In this document: piece by piece, positions 41,483 to 49,778 of the stretch | Layout: every line of letters begins with the position of its first letter | Position numbering within the stretch: position 1 is the first letter of the stretch | Assembly (NCBI GenBank): GCA_018823835.1 | Contig: JAHJHT010000006.1 | Span: forward strand, 38,988-102,987 | Source: Alphaproteobacteria bacterium | GTDB taxonomy: Bacteria > Pseudomonadota > Alphaproteobacteria > Rhizobiales > Rhizobiaceae | Length of the DNA: 64,000 nucleotides | Reading direction: 5' to 3' | Translations under genes and position numbers: made by a program | Notes under the pieces: generated by a model | What the model saw: the letters and a program-made list of their open reading frames with translations, nothing else | What the model was told of the DNA's origin: nothing | The model's database searches: none

Positions 41483-42634
41483 ATGACACCCACCCCTCCC
41501 TACATCCTGTTCCGCGACGATTTTTCGGGTGACGAGCTGCTGTTCGACCGGCCGGTCGAGATCATCACGGCCGAGACGCCGGAGGAATACGACGCGGCGC
41601 TGGAACGGGCGGAGGCGGCGCGGCGCGGCGGAAAATGGCTGGCCGGCTATTTTTCCTACGAGGCCGGCTACCTGCTCGAACCGAAGCTGCGGCCGCTGCT
41701 GCCGGAGGGCCGCCGCGTGCCGCTCTGCTGCCTTGGCGTTTTCGATGGTCCCTCGGAGACGAGCCTGCCGGCCGACCGCGTGCCGGCGACAAACGGGCCG
41801 ATCTTCGGCGTGCGCGAGACCTGGTCCTTCGAGGACTACAAGAGCCGCTTCGAGCGCGTGCACCGGCACCTGCGCGAAGGCGACTGCTACCAGGCGAACC
41901 TCACCTTCCCGGTCGAGGCGAACTGGACCGGCGACCCGCTGTCGGCCTTCGATGCGCTGGCGGCGCGCCAGCCGGTGAAATACGGCGCGCTGGCCGAGCT
42001 CGGCGGCCCGGTGATCCTGTCGCGCTCGCCCGAACTCTTCTTCGAGACGGACGAGGAAGGCTGGATCGAGACCCATCCGATGAAGGGCACGGCTCCGCGC
42101 GGCGCGACGCGCGAGGAAGACGAGGAACTGAAGCGCTTCCTGCTCAACGACCCGAAGAACCAGGCCGAGAACCGGATGATCGTCGACCTGTTGCGCAACG
42201 ACATCTCGCTGATTTCCGAGGTCGGCACGCTCGACGTGCCGGAGATGTTTCGCATCGAGAGCTTTGCCACCGTGCACCAGATGGTGAGCACGGTGCGGGC
42301 AAGGCTGCTGCCCGGCCTGACGATCCGCGAGATCTTTGCGGCGCTCTTTCCGTGCGGCTCGATCACCGGCGCGCCAAAGATCCGCGCCATGCAGATCCTG
42401 CGCGAGCTGGAGAGCGCGCCGCGCAACGCCTATTGCGGCGCCGTCGGCTGGGTGGAGCCCGGCGGACGGATGCGCTTCAACGTGGCGATCCGCACCATCA
42501 CGCTCTTTCCCGACGGCGAGGCCGTCTACAATGTCGGCGGCGGCGTGGTCTTCGATTCGACCGCCGAGGAGGAATATGCCGAATGCCTGCTGAAGGCGCG
42601 CTACGCGACGGGACGCCCGCCGGCCTCGAACTGA
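41483..42634 (+). CDS. pabB: Aminodeoxychorismate synthase component I
   Basis: 383 residues of the chorismate-binding fold. PMKGT carries the catalytic lysine that separates PabB from anthranilate synthases (which have PIAGT). FPCGSITGAPK, NRMIVDLLRND and VGGGVVFDSTAEEEYAECLLKA complete the active site. It aminates chorismate to 4-amino-4-deoxychorismate for folate, using ammonia from a PabA glutaminase not seen here. It lacks the N-terminal tryptophan-binding extension of TrpE. Its end overlaps pabC by 52 bases. The MITE-like element stands directly before its ribosome-binding region. Confidence 0.94.
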   Translation: MTPTPPYILFRDDFSGDELLFDRPVEIITAETPEEYDAALERAEAARRGGKWLAGYFSYEAGYLLEPKLRPLLPEGRRVPLCCLGVFDGPSETSLPADRVPATNGPIFGVRETWSFEDYKSRFERVHRHLREGDCYQANLTFPVEANWTGDPLSAFDALAARQPVKYGALAELGGPVILSRSPELFFETDEEGWIETHPMKGTAPRGATREEDEELKRFLLNDPKNQAENRMIVDLLRNDISLISEVGTLDVPEMFRIESFATVHQMVSTVRARLLPGLTIREIFAALFPCGSITGAPKIRAMQILRELESAPRNAYCGAVGWVEPGGRMRFNVAIRTITLFPDGEAVYNVGGGVVFDSTAEEEYAECLLKARYATGRPPASN

Positions 42635-43248
42635 TCGAGACGCTGCGCTGGGAGCCGGACGAGGGATTCTTGCGGCTCGAGCGGCATCTGGCGCGGCTGC
42701 AGGACTCGGCGCGCGAACTTGGCTTTGCCTGCGACAGGGCGGCGGTGCGCGCGGCGCTGGCAGGCGCGGTCAGCGACGCGGAGGCCATGAGGCGCGTGCG
42801 GCTGACAATGGCGGCAGACGGCCGGGCGCAGGCGACGGCGCAGGGCTTGAGACTGCAACCGGACGAGACCATATGGCGACTGAAGCTGGCCGAGACGCGG
42901 CTCTGTTCCGGCGATGCGCTGCTGCGCCACAAGACGACGCGGCGCGACGCCTATGACAGGGCGCGCAGCGAATTTCCGCTGGCCGAGGCTGACGAGGTGC
43001 TGCTCCTGAACGAGCGGGACGAGGCCTGCGAAGGCACGATCACCAGCCTGTTCGTGGATTTCGGCGGGGACGGCGTGCTGCGCACCCCTGCCCTGGCATG
43101 CGGTCTGCTGGCCGGCGTGCTGCGCGCCGAACTCATCGAGGCCGGCAAGGCAGCGGAGGCCGTGCTGACGGCGGACGACTTGCGCGCCGCAAAGGCCCTG
43201 TTGGTCGGAAACTCGCTGCGCGGTCTGATCCGGGCGCGCCTTGCCTGA
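42583..43248 (+). CDS. pabC: Aminodeoxychorismate lyase-like PLP enzyme (class IV aminotransferase)
   Basis: 221 residues, short for class IV aminotransferases but normal for the PabC-like subgroup paired with PabB. The PLP lysine is expected in LLRHKTTRRDAYDRA, and the cofactor-phosphate region in LLNERDEACEGTITSLF and RTPALACGLLAGVLR. It releases pyruvate from aminodeoxychorismate to give 4-aminobenzoate. The ATG at 42583 follows GAGGAGG by ten bases and lies 52 bases inside pabB in another frame, so the two steps are coupled. No other start gives a shorter overlap. Confidence 0.87.
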   Translation: MPAEGALRDGTPAGLELIETLRWEPDEGFLRLERHLARLQDSARELGFACDRAAVRAALAGAVSDAEAMRRVRLTMAADGRAQATAQGLRLQPDETIWRLKLAETRLCSGDALLRHKTTRRDAYDRARSEFPLAEADEVLLLNERDEACEGTITSLFVDFGGDGVLRTPALACGLLAGVLRAELIEAGKAAEAVLTADDLRAAKALLVGNSLRGLIRARLA

Positions 43249-43361
43249 CCCAAGAGCAGGCCAGTACACGTTTATTTGTTCGGCTAATGAGACGATTTAC
43301 AAACGCTTTGTTAGCGCAGAGCCGATAGCCCCGACCGGAAGTGGAGATTCCGGACCATACC

Positions 43362-44936
43362 ATGCACAAGCTTTCACAGACATTCAGGACCACCGAATTC
43401 GTCGAGCTGGTCGTCCTCGGCGCGGGCGCCCTGGCAATGTGGTGGTGGTTCCACACGGTCGACGCCTTTGACTGGCTCGTCGACTTCATGCGGGCGCACG
43501 AGAGCTGGGAACTGGACGAGATCTTCAGCGCAGTCATCCTGGCCGGCATCTGCGGCTTCATCTATGCGGCGCGCCGCCACTCGGCCGCGCGCGAGGAACT
43601 GAAGCGCCGCAACGAGGCCGAGAGCAACGTTACCTGGCTGGCCCAGAACGACACCCTGACAAAGCTGCCGAACCGCCGCTTCTTCGAGGATTTCGCCCGC
43701 CGCATCGACGACCGCCCGACCGAATCGGGCGACGGTTTCGTCGTCTTCGCCATCGATCTCGACGGCTTCAAGAATCTCAACGACCTGCACGGCCACACCT
43801 CGGGCGACGAGATGCTGCGCACGGTGGCACAACGGCTCGAAAAGCTGTTTCCAAACGAACTCGTCGTGCGCCTGGGTGGCGATGAGTTCGTCGTGGTGGC
43901 CGCCGCCGCCGCCGTGGCGGATCCCGAGGCAACCGGCCGGCGCATCTGCGAGACGCTCGCCGAGCCTGTCCAGATCGCCGGCGCCTACACCGAAGTCGGC
44001 GCCTCCGTCGGCTATGCCAACTATCCGGCGCAGTCGGAGAGCCTGGCCGAGGCCGCGCATTGCGCCGACATCGCCATGTACGTCGCCAAGCGCGGCGGCC
44101 GCAACGACGTGGTGGCTTACGATGAGGACATGCGCGACCTGCTGGTCAAGCGGACGCAGATGGAACTCGCGCTTCGCGAAGCGGTCCGGACCGACCTGAT
44201 CCAGCCGAACTATCAACCGTTGGTCAATCTGAGGAATGGCGAGCTGGTTGGCTTCGAGGCGCTTGCGCGATGGAGCATGTCGGACGGAACACTGGTTTCG
44301 GCGGCGGAGTTCATCCCGCTGGCGGACGCCACCGGGCTGATCACCGAGCTCAGCGAAAAGCTGCTGACACGGGCCTGCACCGACGCACTGCAATGGCCGG
44401 CGGATCTCAAACTGGCCTTCAACCTTTCGCCGAGCCAGCTCGCCGACCCGCTGATCGGACTGCGGATCGTCAAGATCCTGGCAAAGGTCGGCTTCCCGGC
44501 CAGCCGCCTCGAACTGGAGATCACCGAGGGCGCGCTGATCCACGACACCGACACGGCCGTCAAGGTTCTCGAGGACCTGCACGCAGCCGGCATCAGGATC
44601 GCACTCGACGATTTCGGCACCGGCTATTCGAGCCTGTCGCAGCTTTCGAAATTCCAGTTCGACCGCATCAAGATCGACCGCAGTTTCGTCAGCGCCTTCG
44701 AGGGCGATTCCAAGCAGCGCAAGATCGTCAGGGCGATCATCACGCTGGGCGCCGGACTCGGCGTCTCGACAACCGCCGAGGGAATAGAGAAGGAGAGCCA
44801 GCGCACCAGCCTGCGGACCCTTGGCTGCCAGCACGGCCAGGGCTACCTGTTCGGCCGCGCGATGGCCGCGCACGAAGCGTTGTCGCTGATCGAAGTGCGC
44901 GGCTCGGACAAGGCCTTGCGGTCCCGCTCGGGCTGA
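43362..44936 (+). CDS. Membrane GGDEF-EAL cyclic-di-GMP protein
   Basis: 524 residues. Two N-terminal membrane segments (about 12-32 and 48-66) with no sensory domain between them. The GGDEF domain (about 95-255) has an intact LGGDEF but no RxxD inhibitory site before it. The EAL domain (about 270-515) keeps FEALARW, NLSPSQL, ELEITEG, DDFGTGYSSL, IKIDRSFV, AEGIE and QGYLFGRA. Both synthesis and hydrolysis of c-di-GMP are therefore possible; net activity is unclear. The ATG at 43362 follows CGGA at seven bases; an in-frame GTG at 43341 is weaker. Confidence 0.93.
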   Translation: MHKLSQTFRTTEFVELVVLGAGALAMWWWFHTVDAFDWLVDFMRAHESWELDEIFSAVILAGICGFIYAARRHSAAREELKRRNEAESNVTWLAQNDTLTKLPNRRFFEDFARRIDDRPTESGDGFVVFAIDLDGFKNLNDLHGHTSGDEMLRTVAQRLEKLFPNELVVRLGGDEFVVVAAAAAVADPEATGRRICETLAEPVQIAGAYTEVGASVGYANYPAQSESLAEAAHCADIAMYVAKRGGRNDVVAYDEDMRDLLVKRTQMELALREAVRTDLIQPNYQPLVNLRNGELVGFEALARWSMSDGTLVSAAEFIPLADATGLITELSEKLLTRACTDALQWPADLKLAFNLSPSQLADPLIGLRIVKILAKVGFPASRLELEITEGALIHDTDTAVKVLEDLHAAGIRIALDDFGTGYSSLSQLSKFQFDRIKIDRSFVSAFEGDSKQRKIVRAIITLGAGLGVSTTAEGIEKESQRTSLRTLGCQHGQGYLFGRAMAAHEALSLIEVRGSDKALRSRSG

Positions 44937-45053
44937 CCGGCCGAGACCGCCGGCAGCGACCGGCCCGGACCGACACCTGTTCGTCCTCAGCCCCGCCCGC
45001 CAGACGCCAGATCCCAGTTCCCAGCCCGACCGGTTGGGTTTATGGATTAGCGT

Positions 45054-45701
45054 ATGGAAAACTATCGACCGGAAGACGTGCTGGCTCTCTGGTTTCCCGA
45101 CAACGGCCACCAGGACGATCCGCAAAAGCATGCCGCCTTCTGGGAAGAGCGCATGCAGGGCGGCATGCATGAGACGATCGAGACGCGCTTTGTCGGACTG
45201 ACCGAGGCTGCCGCAAAGGGCCTGCTCGACCATTGGGCCGGCACGCCGCGCGGTCGGCTGGCCCTGCTGATCGCGCTCGACCAGTTCCCGCGCTCGCTGT
45301 GGCGCGACACGCCGGCCGCCTACGCGCAGGACATCAAGGCCGCGCGGCTGGCGCTGGAGGGAATCGAGAACGGCGATTTCGACCAGCTGGCGCCGTGGGA
45401 ACAGACCTTCTTCCACATCGCCATCCTGCACTGCGAGGGACCCGACCATCTCGAGCGTGTCGACAGAATGGGCGCGATCGTCGATCGCGTGAACGCCGCC
45501 CTGCCGGAGCCGATCCGCGGCTTTGCCGAACTGTTCAGCGGGCAGCATGAGCGGGTGCGCGAGATCATCGCGCGCTTCGGCCGGCACCCGCACCGCAACA
45601 AGGTGCTGGGACGCATCTCGACGCCGGAGGAAGAGGCCTATATCGCCGCCGGCGACTTTCCGCACCAGCGCAAGGTGAAGACGGACACGGCGGCATCCTG
45701 A
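45054..45701 (+). CDS. DUF924 family protein
   Basis: 215 residues, soluble and helical. Family landmarks: VLALWFPDNG at the start, LALLIALDQFPRSLWRDTPAAYAQD in the middle, PWEQTFFHIAILHCEG, and FGRHPHRNKVLGRISTPEEEAYI near the end. The fold is TPR-like; no biochemical function is established. It lies 117 bases after the GGDEF-EAL gene and is followed by another uncharacterised gene on the same strand. Confidence 0.9.
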   Translation: MENYRPEDVLALWFPDNGHQDDPQKHAAFWEERMQGGMHETIETRFVGLTEAAAKGLLDHWAGTPRGRLALLIALDQFPRSLWRDTPAAYAQDIKAARLALEGIENGDFDQLAPWEQTFFHIAILHCEGPDHLERVDRMGAIVDRVNAALPEPIRGFAELFSGQHERVREIIARFGRHPHRNKVLGRISTPEEEAYIAAGDFPHQRKVKTDTAAS

Positions 45702-45819
45702 GCTGCCTGTTTCCCGGCACCAAGGGCCTGCGCCTGGCATCCGTGCCGCGTCACCGTGGCGGCTTGCGGCGGACAGACGCCGGCGCTATCGGCGTCAGGC
45801 GATCACCCCGGAGCAGGAC

Positions 45820-46740
45820 TTGCCGCAGCACCCGACCCACACGCCCTATGACGGCACCTCGAAGCTTTTCACCATCGGCCTGAGGCCGCTCGATTTCGCC
45901 AACTGGATCGAGATCGACGACGCCTTCGATTTCCAGCTGGCCGAGAAGCGGCGCATCCACGCGGAGCATGCCGCGCAGGTCTTCGTCGCCGAGGCAGGCA
46001 GTGAGGACGCGCAGGCCGAGGTTCTGGCGCTGCTCGAAAAGCATCTGCCGGCGCGTTTTCCGGAGCGCTACCGCGAGGCAGGCGATGGCCTGACGGTGGC
46101 CGGGCATCCGGAACTTGACGGTCCGGGGGCCCTCCCCGCCCTGCACCGGTCGTCGCTGCTGGTGCAGGAGGACCTCATCATCATGCGGCGCGGGGAGGAG
46201 GGCTGGCGGCTTGCCGCCGGCGCGCTGTGCTTTCCCTCGTCCTGGCGGCTGGTCGAAAAATTCGGCAGGCCGATGTCGGCAATCCACGAGCCGGTGCCGG
46301 GCTTCGGGCCGGGCACGCGCAATGCCGGGCTGATCGACCGCATGTTCGACATGCTGCAGCCGGGCAATCCGGTCGAGCGCTTCAACTGGTCGATCCAGGC
46401 CGGCGATGCGCTCTACCACCCGCTGTCGCATGTCGAGCGCATCGACCGCGCCACGGGGCGTCCGGTTCGCTTCGGCGACGTCGAGGCGGCGGCGCGTGCC
46501 TTCATCCGCGTCGAGCGCCAGACCCTGCGCAAGCTGCCTGCGACGGGCGATATCCTGTTCACCATCCGCATCCATCTCGACCCGATGGCGGCGCTGCGCG
46601 GCCATCCCGACAGGTCGGCACTGGCGCAAAGCTTTGCCGGACAGCTGATGGCGCTGGACGAGGCGCAGCTCGACTACAAGGGCATGACGGCCGACCGCGA
46701 CAGGCTGGTCGCGGCGCTGGCGGCGATGGCGGCGGACTGA
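45820..46740 (+). CDS. DUF3445 family protein (haem-dependent oxidative N-demethylase alpha-like)
   Basis: 306 residues, soluble. The pattern FTIGLRPLDFANWIEIDDAFDFQLAEKR, then LCFPSSWRLVEKFGRPMSAIHEPVPGF and VERQTLRKLPATGDILFTIRIHLDPM marks DUF3445. This domain occurs in the alpha subunit of a haem-dependent oxidative N-demethylase acting on dimethylamine. The other subunits are not adjacent, so its activity here is uncertain. TTG at 45820 is used as start because GGAG lies six to ten bases upstream and no ATG precedes the domain. Confidence 0.83.
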   Translation: MPQHPTHTPYDGTSKLFTIGLRPLDFANWIEIDDAFDFQLAEKRRIHAEHAAQVFVAEAGSEDAQAEVLALLEKHLPARFPERYREAGDGLTVAGHPELDGPGALPALHRSSLLVQEDLIIMRRGEEGWRLAAGALCFPSSWRLVEKFGRPMSAIHEPVPGFGPGTRNAGLIDRMFDMLQPGNPVERFNWSIQAGDALYHPLSHVERIDRATGRPVRFGDVEAAARAFIRVERQTLRKLPATGDILFTIRIHLDPMAALRGHPDRSALAQSFAGQLMALDEAQLDYKGMTADRDRLVAALAAMAAD

Positions 46741-46765
46741 CCCGACAGGGCCTCGAACAACAGGA

Positions 46766-47065
46766 TCAGATGCCCGAGCCGAACAGTTCCTCGCCGCTTT
46801 CGGCGTCCCAGGGTTCGGGCATGGGCGCAGATCCGGCGCCGGGCAGCGGCATCCAGCATTTCAGCTCGGGATCGGCATAGGCGACGATCTGGCCGGGATG
46901 CGAGTCGGCCGAGCGCCAGCCCTCGATGCCGTACTGGTCGGCGCGCGCCCAGTAGGCGACATCGACCTCGGCCGGCCCCTGCTCCGACGAGCGGACCGTG
47001 ACGAGGACCCGCGTCCCGTCCTTGGGCGCGACCTTCATGTGCCGCCAGGCAACCGCTTCGTCCAT
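46766..47065 (-). CDS. Conserved hypothetical protein, 99 aa
   Basis: A small soluble protein with an APKDGTRVLVTVRSSEQGPAEVDVAYW core and WMPLPGAGS further on, resembling small proteins with a 'PxDGTxxLV...W.PLP' pattern found in phages and rhizobia. Function unknown. GGAGGAG precedes the ATG at 47065. It lies 69 bases after the ilvD stop on the same strand and could be cotranscribed with it. Confidence 0.75.
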   Translation of the reverse strand: MDEAVAWRHMKVAPKDGTRVLVTVRSSEQGPAEVDVAYWARADQYGIEGWRSADSHPGQIVAYADPELKCWMPLPGAGSAPMPEPWDAESGEELFGSGI

Positions 47066-47134
47066 GGCCAACTCCTCCGCAAACCTATCGATTCAGGTGG
47101 AGCAGTCTGCCCGCTTCGGCAAGGCCTGAAAAGC

Positions 47135-48973
47135 CTAGTCTTCCGGCACCACGCGCACGGCGCCGCGCGCCGCCGAAGTGGCGAAGGCGGCATAGACCCG
47201 GAGCGCCGGGGTGACGTTGCGCTTGCGCTTGACGGCGGGCTTCCAGCCGGCGGCGTCCTGCGCGGCGCGCCGCGTCGCCAGTTCCTCGGCCGAGACGGCG
47301 AGGTTGATGGTGCGGTTCGGGATGTCGATCTCGACCGTGTCGCCCTCGCGCACCAGGCCGATGGCACCGCCTTCGGCGGCTTCCGGCGAGGCATGGCCGA
47401 TCGACAGGCCGGACGTGCCGCCCGAAAAGCGACCGTCGGTGACCAGCGCGCAGGCCTTTCCGAGGCCCTTGGCCTTCAGGTAGCTCGTCGGATAGAGCAT
47501 TTCCTGCATGCCGGGGCCGCCGCGCGGTCCCTCGTAGCGGATGACGATAACGTCGCCGGGATTGATCTCGTTCGACAGGATCGCCTTGACGGTGGCGTCC
47601 TGGCTTTCGAAGACGCGCGCCGGTCCGGTGAATTTCAGGATCGACTCGTCGACGCCGGCGGTCTTCACGATGCAGCCGTCGAGCGCGATGTTGCCCTTCA
47701 GCACGGCAAGCCCGCCATCCTTGGAGAAGGCGCTTTCGGGCGCACGGATGGCGCCGGACTGGCGGTCGAGGTCGAGCTCGGCCCAGCGGTTGGACTGCGA
47801 GAAGGCCTGCGTCGTGCGCACGCCGCCCGGAGCGGCCATGAAGAAGTTGCGCACCGTGTCGGAATTGGTGCGGCTGATGTCCCACTGGTCGAGCGCGTCG
47901 CCCATGGTAAGCGCGTGCACGGTCGGCTCCTCGCGGTTGATCAGGCCGGCGCGGTCGAGCTGGCCGAGGATGGCCATGATGCCGCCAGCGCGATGGACGT
48001 CTTCCATGTGCACGTCCGCCTTGGCCGGCGCCACCTTGCACAGCACCGGAACCTTGCGGGAAAGCGTGTCGATGTCGTCCATGGTGAAGTCGATGCCGCC
48101 CTCGTGTGCTGCGGCAAGGATGTGCAGCACAGTGTTTGTCGAGCCGCCCATGGCGATGTCGAGCGCCATCGCGTTCTCGAAGGCCGCCTTGGTGGCGATG
48201 GTGCGCGGCAGCGCGGTCTCGTCGTCCTGCTCGTAATAGCGGCGGGCGAGATCGACGATGGTGTGGCCGGCCTCGACGAACAGGCGCTTGCGGTCGGAAT
48301 GGGTGGCGAGCGTCGAGCCGTTGCCGGGCAAGGACAGGCCGAGCGCCTCGGTCAGGCAGTTCATCGAATTGGCGGTGAACATGCCGGAGCACGAGCCGCA
48401 GGTCGGGCACGCCGCTTCCTCGACGGTTGCGATCTCCTCGTCGGAATAGCTGTCGTCGGCGGCCATCACCATGGCGTCGACGAGGTCGAGCGCCTGCAAC
48501 TTGCCCTTGAGCATCGCCTTGCCGGCCTCCATCGGACCGCCGGAGACGAAGACGGCCGGGATGTTGAGGCGCATGGCGGCATTCAGCATGCCGGGCGTGA
48601 TCTTGTCGCAGTTGGAGATGCAGACCATGGCGTCGGCGCAATGCGCGTTGACCATGTATTCGACGCTGTCGGCGATGATCTCGCGCGACGGCAGCGAATA
48701 GAGCATGCCGTCATGCCCCATGGCGATGCCGTCATCGACGGCGATGGTGTTGAATTCCTTGGCGACGCCGCCGGCCGCCTCGATCTCGCGCGCCACCAGC
48801 TGGCCGAGGTCCTTGAGGTGGACGTGGCCCGGCACGAACTGCGTGAAGGAGTTGACCACCGCGATGATCGGCTTGCCGAAATCGCCGTCCTTCATGCCGG
48901 TGGCGCGCCAGAGGCCGCGCGCGCCGGCCATGTTGCGGCCGTGGGTGGTGGTGCGTGAACGATAGGGAGGCAT
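47135..48973 (-). CDS. ilvD: Dihydroxy-acid dehydratase
   Basis: 612 residues, full length. Cluster-binding cysteines appear at C122 ([10 protein letters not shown]) and C195 ([11 protein letters not shown]), the same positions as in E. coli IlvD. The C-terminal domain keeps [26 protein letters not shown]. It dehydrates 2,3-dihydroxy-3-methyl acids to 2-oxo acids in valine and isoleucine synthesis, and the remaining signature MAMDGG-like region is [17 protein letters not shown]. The upstream region carries a 16-bp palindrome about 100 bases before the ATG. No other ilv gene is nearby. Confidence 0.97.
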   Translation of the reverse strand: MPPYRSRTTTHGRNMAGARGLWRATGMKDGDFGKPIIAVVNSFTQFVPGHVHLKDLGQLVAREIEAAGGVAKEFNTIAVDDGIAMGHDGMLYSLPSREIIADSVEYMVNAHCADAMVCISNCDKITPGMLNAAMRLNIPAVFVSGGPMEAGKAMLKGKLQALDLVDAMVMAADDSYSDEEIATVEEAACPTCGSCSGMFTANSMNCLTEALGLSLPGNGSTLATHSDRKRLFVEAGHTIVDLARRYYEQDDETALPRTIATKAAFENAMALDIAMGGSTNTVLHILAAAHEGGIDFTMDDIDTLSRKVPVLCKVAPAKADVHMEDVHRAGGIMAILGQLDRAGLINREEPTVHALTMGDALDQWDISRTNSDTVRNFFMAAPGGVRTTQAFSQSNRWAELDLDRQSGAIRAPESAFSKDGGLAVLKGNIALDGCIVKTAGVDESILKFTGPARVFESQDATVKAILSNEINPGDVIVIRYEGPRGGPGMQEMLYPTSYLKAKGLGKACALVTDGRFSGGTSGLSIGHASPEAAEGGAIGLVREGDTVEIDIPNRTINLAVSAEELATRRAAQDAAGWKPAVKRKRNVTPALRVYAAFATSAARGAVRVVPED

Positions 48974-49064
48974 GGCGGTATCCTAGAATGCAGCGGCCGC
49001 CATTCCGGTGACGGCCTTTCGTCCCTGTAACTAATACGAAAGCCGGCGGCCCGCAACAGGAAAT

Positions 49065-49080
49065 CGTACCGTACGGTACG
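49065..49080. promoter_or_regulatory. Perfect 16-bp palindrome upstream of ilvD
   Basis: CGTACCGTACGGTACG reads identically on both strands. A further GTACGG follows, so the unit GTACGG is present three times in the forward direction at 6-bp spacing (49072-49087 region). The form fits a TetR-type operator. It lies about 92 bases before ilvD and 107 before the 67-aa gene on the other strand. No TetR gene is adjacent. Confidence 0.55.
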
Positions 49081-49186
49081 GTACGGTTGACGGCGCCTGT
49101 CGGCGATTGACTTTGCGAAAACTTCGTCTTGAAGTTGGGCTCCCGCCAAAAGCACGACATCAAAACAATTGCGGGGAGACGGGGAC

Positions 49187-49390
49187 ATGAGATTTGCGGG
49201 GGTTGCAGACCCGGAAGACCAGGCAATGCTGCAAGAGATATTCGAACGCTACTGCGCCGAAAACAGCGGCCTCGATGAGGTCGAGCGCTCCGACATGGAA
49301 GCCATCATCCTGGCGCTCTATCTCGACGGCGTCACGACGCGCGAGGGCCTGCAGAATGCGCTGGCCGGCGCGCCGCGCACGAAGCAGTAA
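49187..49390 (+). CDS. Small hypothetical protein, 67 aa
   Basis: An acidic, soluble protein with helical character: DPEDQAMLQEIFERYCAENSGLDEVERSDMEAIILALYLDGVTTREGLQNAL. No family recognised. A GGGGAG/GGGGAC purine stretch precedes the ATG at 49187; an upstream TTG extension is less likely. It is divergent from ilvD and followed by a strong hairpin. A 6-5-6 inverted repeat (AACTTC at 49120, GAAGTT at 49131) lies in its upstream region. Confidence 0.7.
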   Translation: MRFAGVADPEDQAMLQEIFERYCAENSGLDEVERSDMEAIILALYLDGVTTREGLQNALAGAPRTKQ

Positions 49391-49397
49391 GCAGACC

Positions 49398-49448
49398 GCG
49401 CGGCCTACGGCGTGAACGACCGCGTCCGGACCGCCCCGTAGGCCGCGC
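49398..49448. terminator. Long-stem hairpin after the 67-aa gene
   Basis: GCGCGGCCTACGG (49398-49410) and CCGTAGGCCGCGC (49436-49448) form a perfect 13-bp stem with a 25-base loop. It lies between the ends of the 67-aa gene and the opposing 73-aa gene, so it may serve both. No T tract follows. Confidence 0.6.
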
Positions 49449-49461
49449 CGACGCCGACAGG

Positions 49462-49683
49462 CTATCTGGCTCCTGCGTGCGGCTGTCCAGTCCTGCCAAC
49501 CGGGACGTCCTCTCCGGCCGAAATGGGAGCCAGCGACAGCGCTACAGGAACTGCCGCAGCGGCAATGACGATGGCGAAGCGAGCCCATACCAGGACGGAA
49601 GAGCGGGGCGTGGCCTCCTCCCGCCTGCCGGGCCAGATCCGGCTTCCCTGGTCGAGTGATACGATGTTCATGGGTCCCAGCAT
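49462..49683 (-). CDS. Putative small membrane protein, 73 aa
   Basis: A polar, basic N-terminal half (SLDQGSRIWPGRREEATPRSS) precedes one hydrophobic segment (about 30-50: VLVWARFAIVIAAAAVPVALSLA) and a short polar tail. This is a plausible single-pass membrane protein. GGAG lies seven bases before the ATG at 49683. Function unknown; codon use and length make it a tentative call. It occupies most of the 388-base gap between the 67-aa gene and the TPR regulator; the remaining bases show nothing else. Confidence 0.45.
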   Translation of the reverse strand: MLGPMNIVSLDQGSRIWPGRREEATPRSSVLVWARFAIVIAAAAVPVALSLAPISAGEDVPVGRTGQPHAGAR

Positions 49684-49778
49684 CATGCGGCTCCGTCGCG
49701 CCAGTTTGCCTGGTCACGATGGCCCGCCCCGCCGCTTTGGGTCCTTTAGCGGATCCTAAAAGTTCCAAATCCGGTTGT

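Noticed and set aside
43374..45740. Open frame of 788 codons on the - strand
   Set aside because: Covers GGDEF-EAL and DUF924 genes in antisense; no recognisable domain.
46898..48958. Open frame of 686 codons opposite ilvD
   Set aside because: Shadow of ilvD, which is conserved over its full length.
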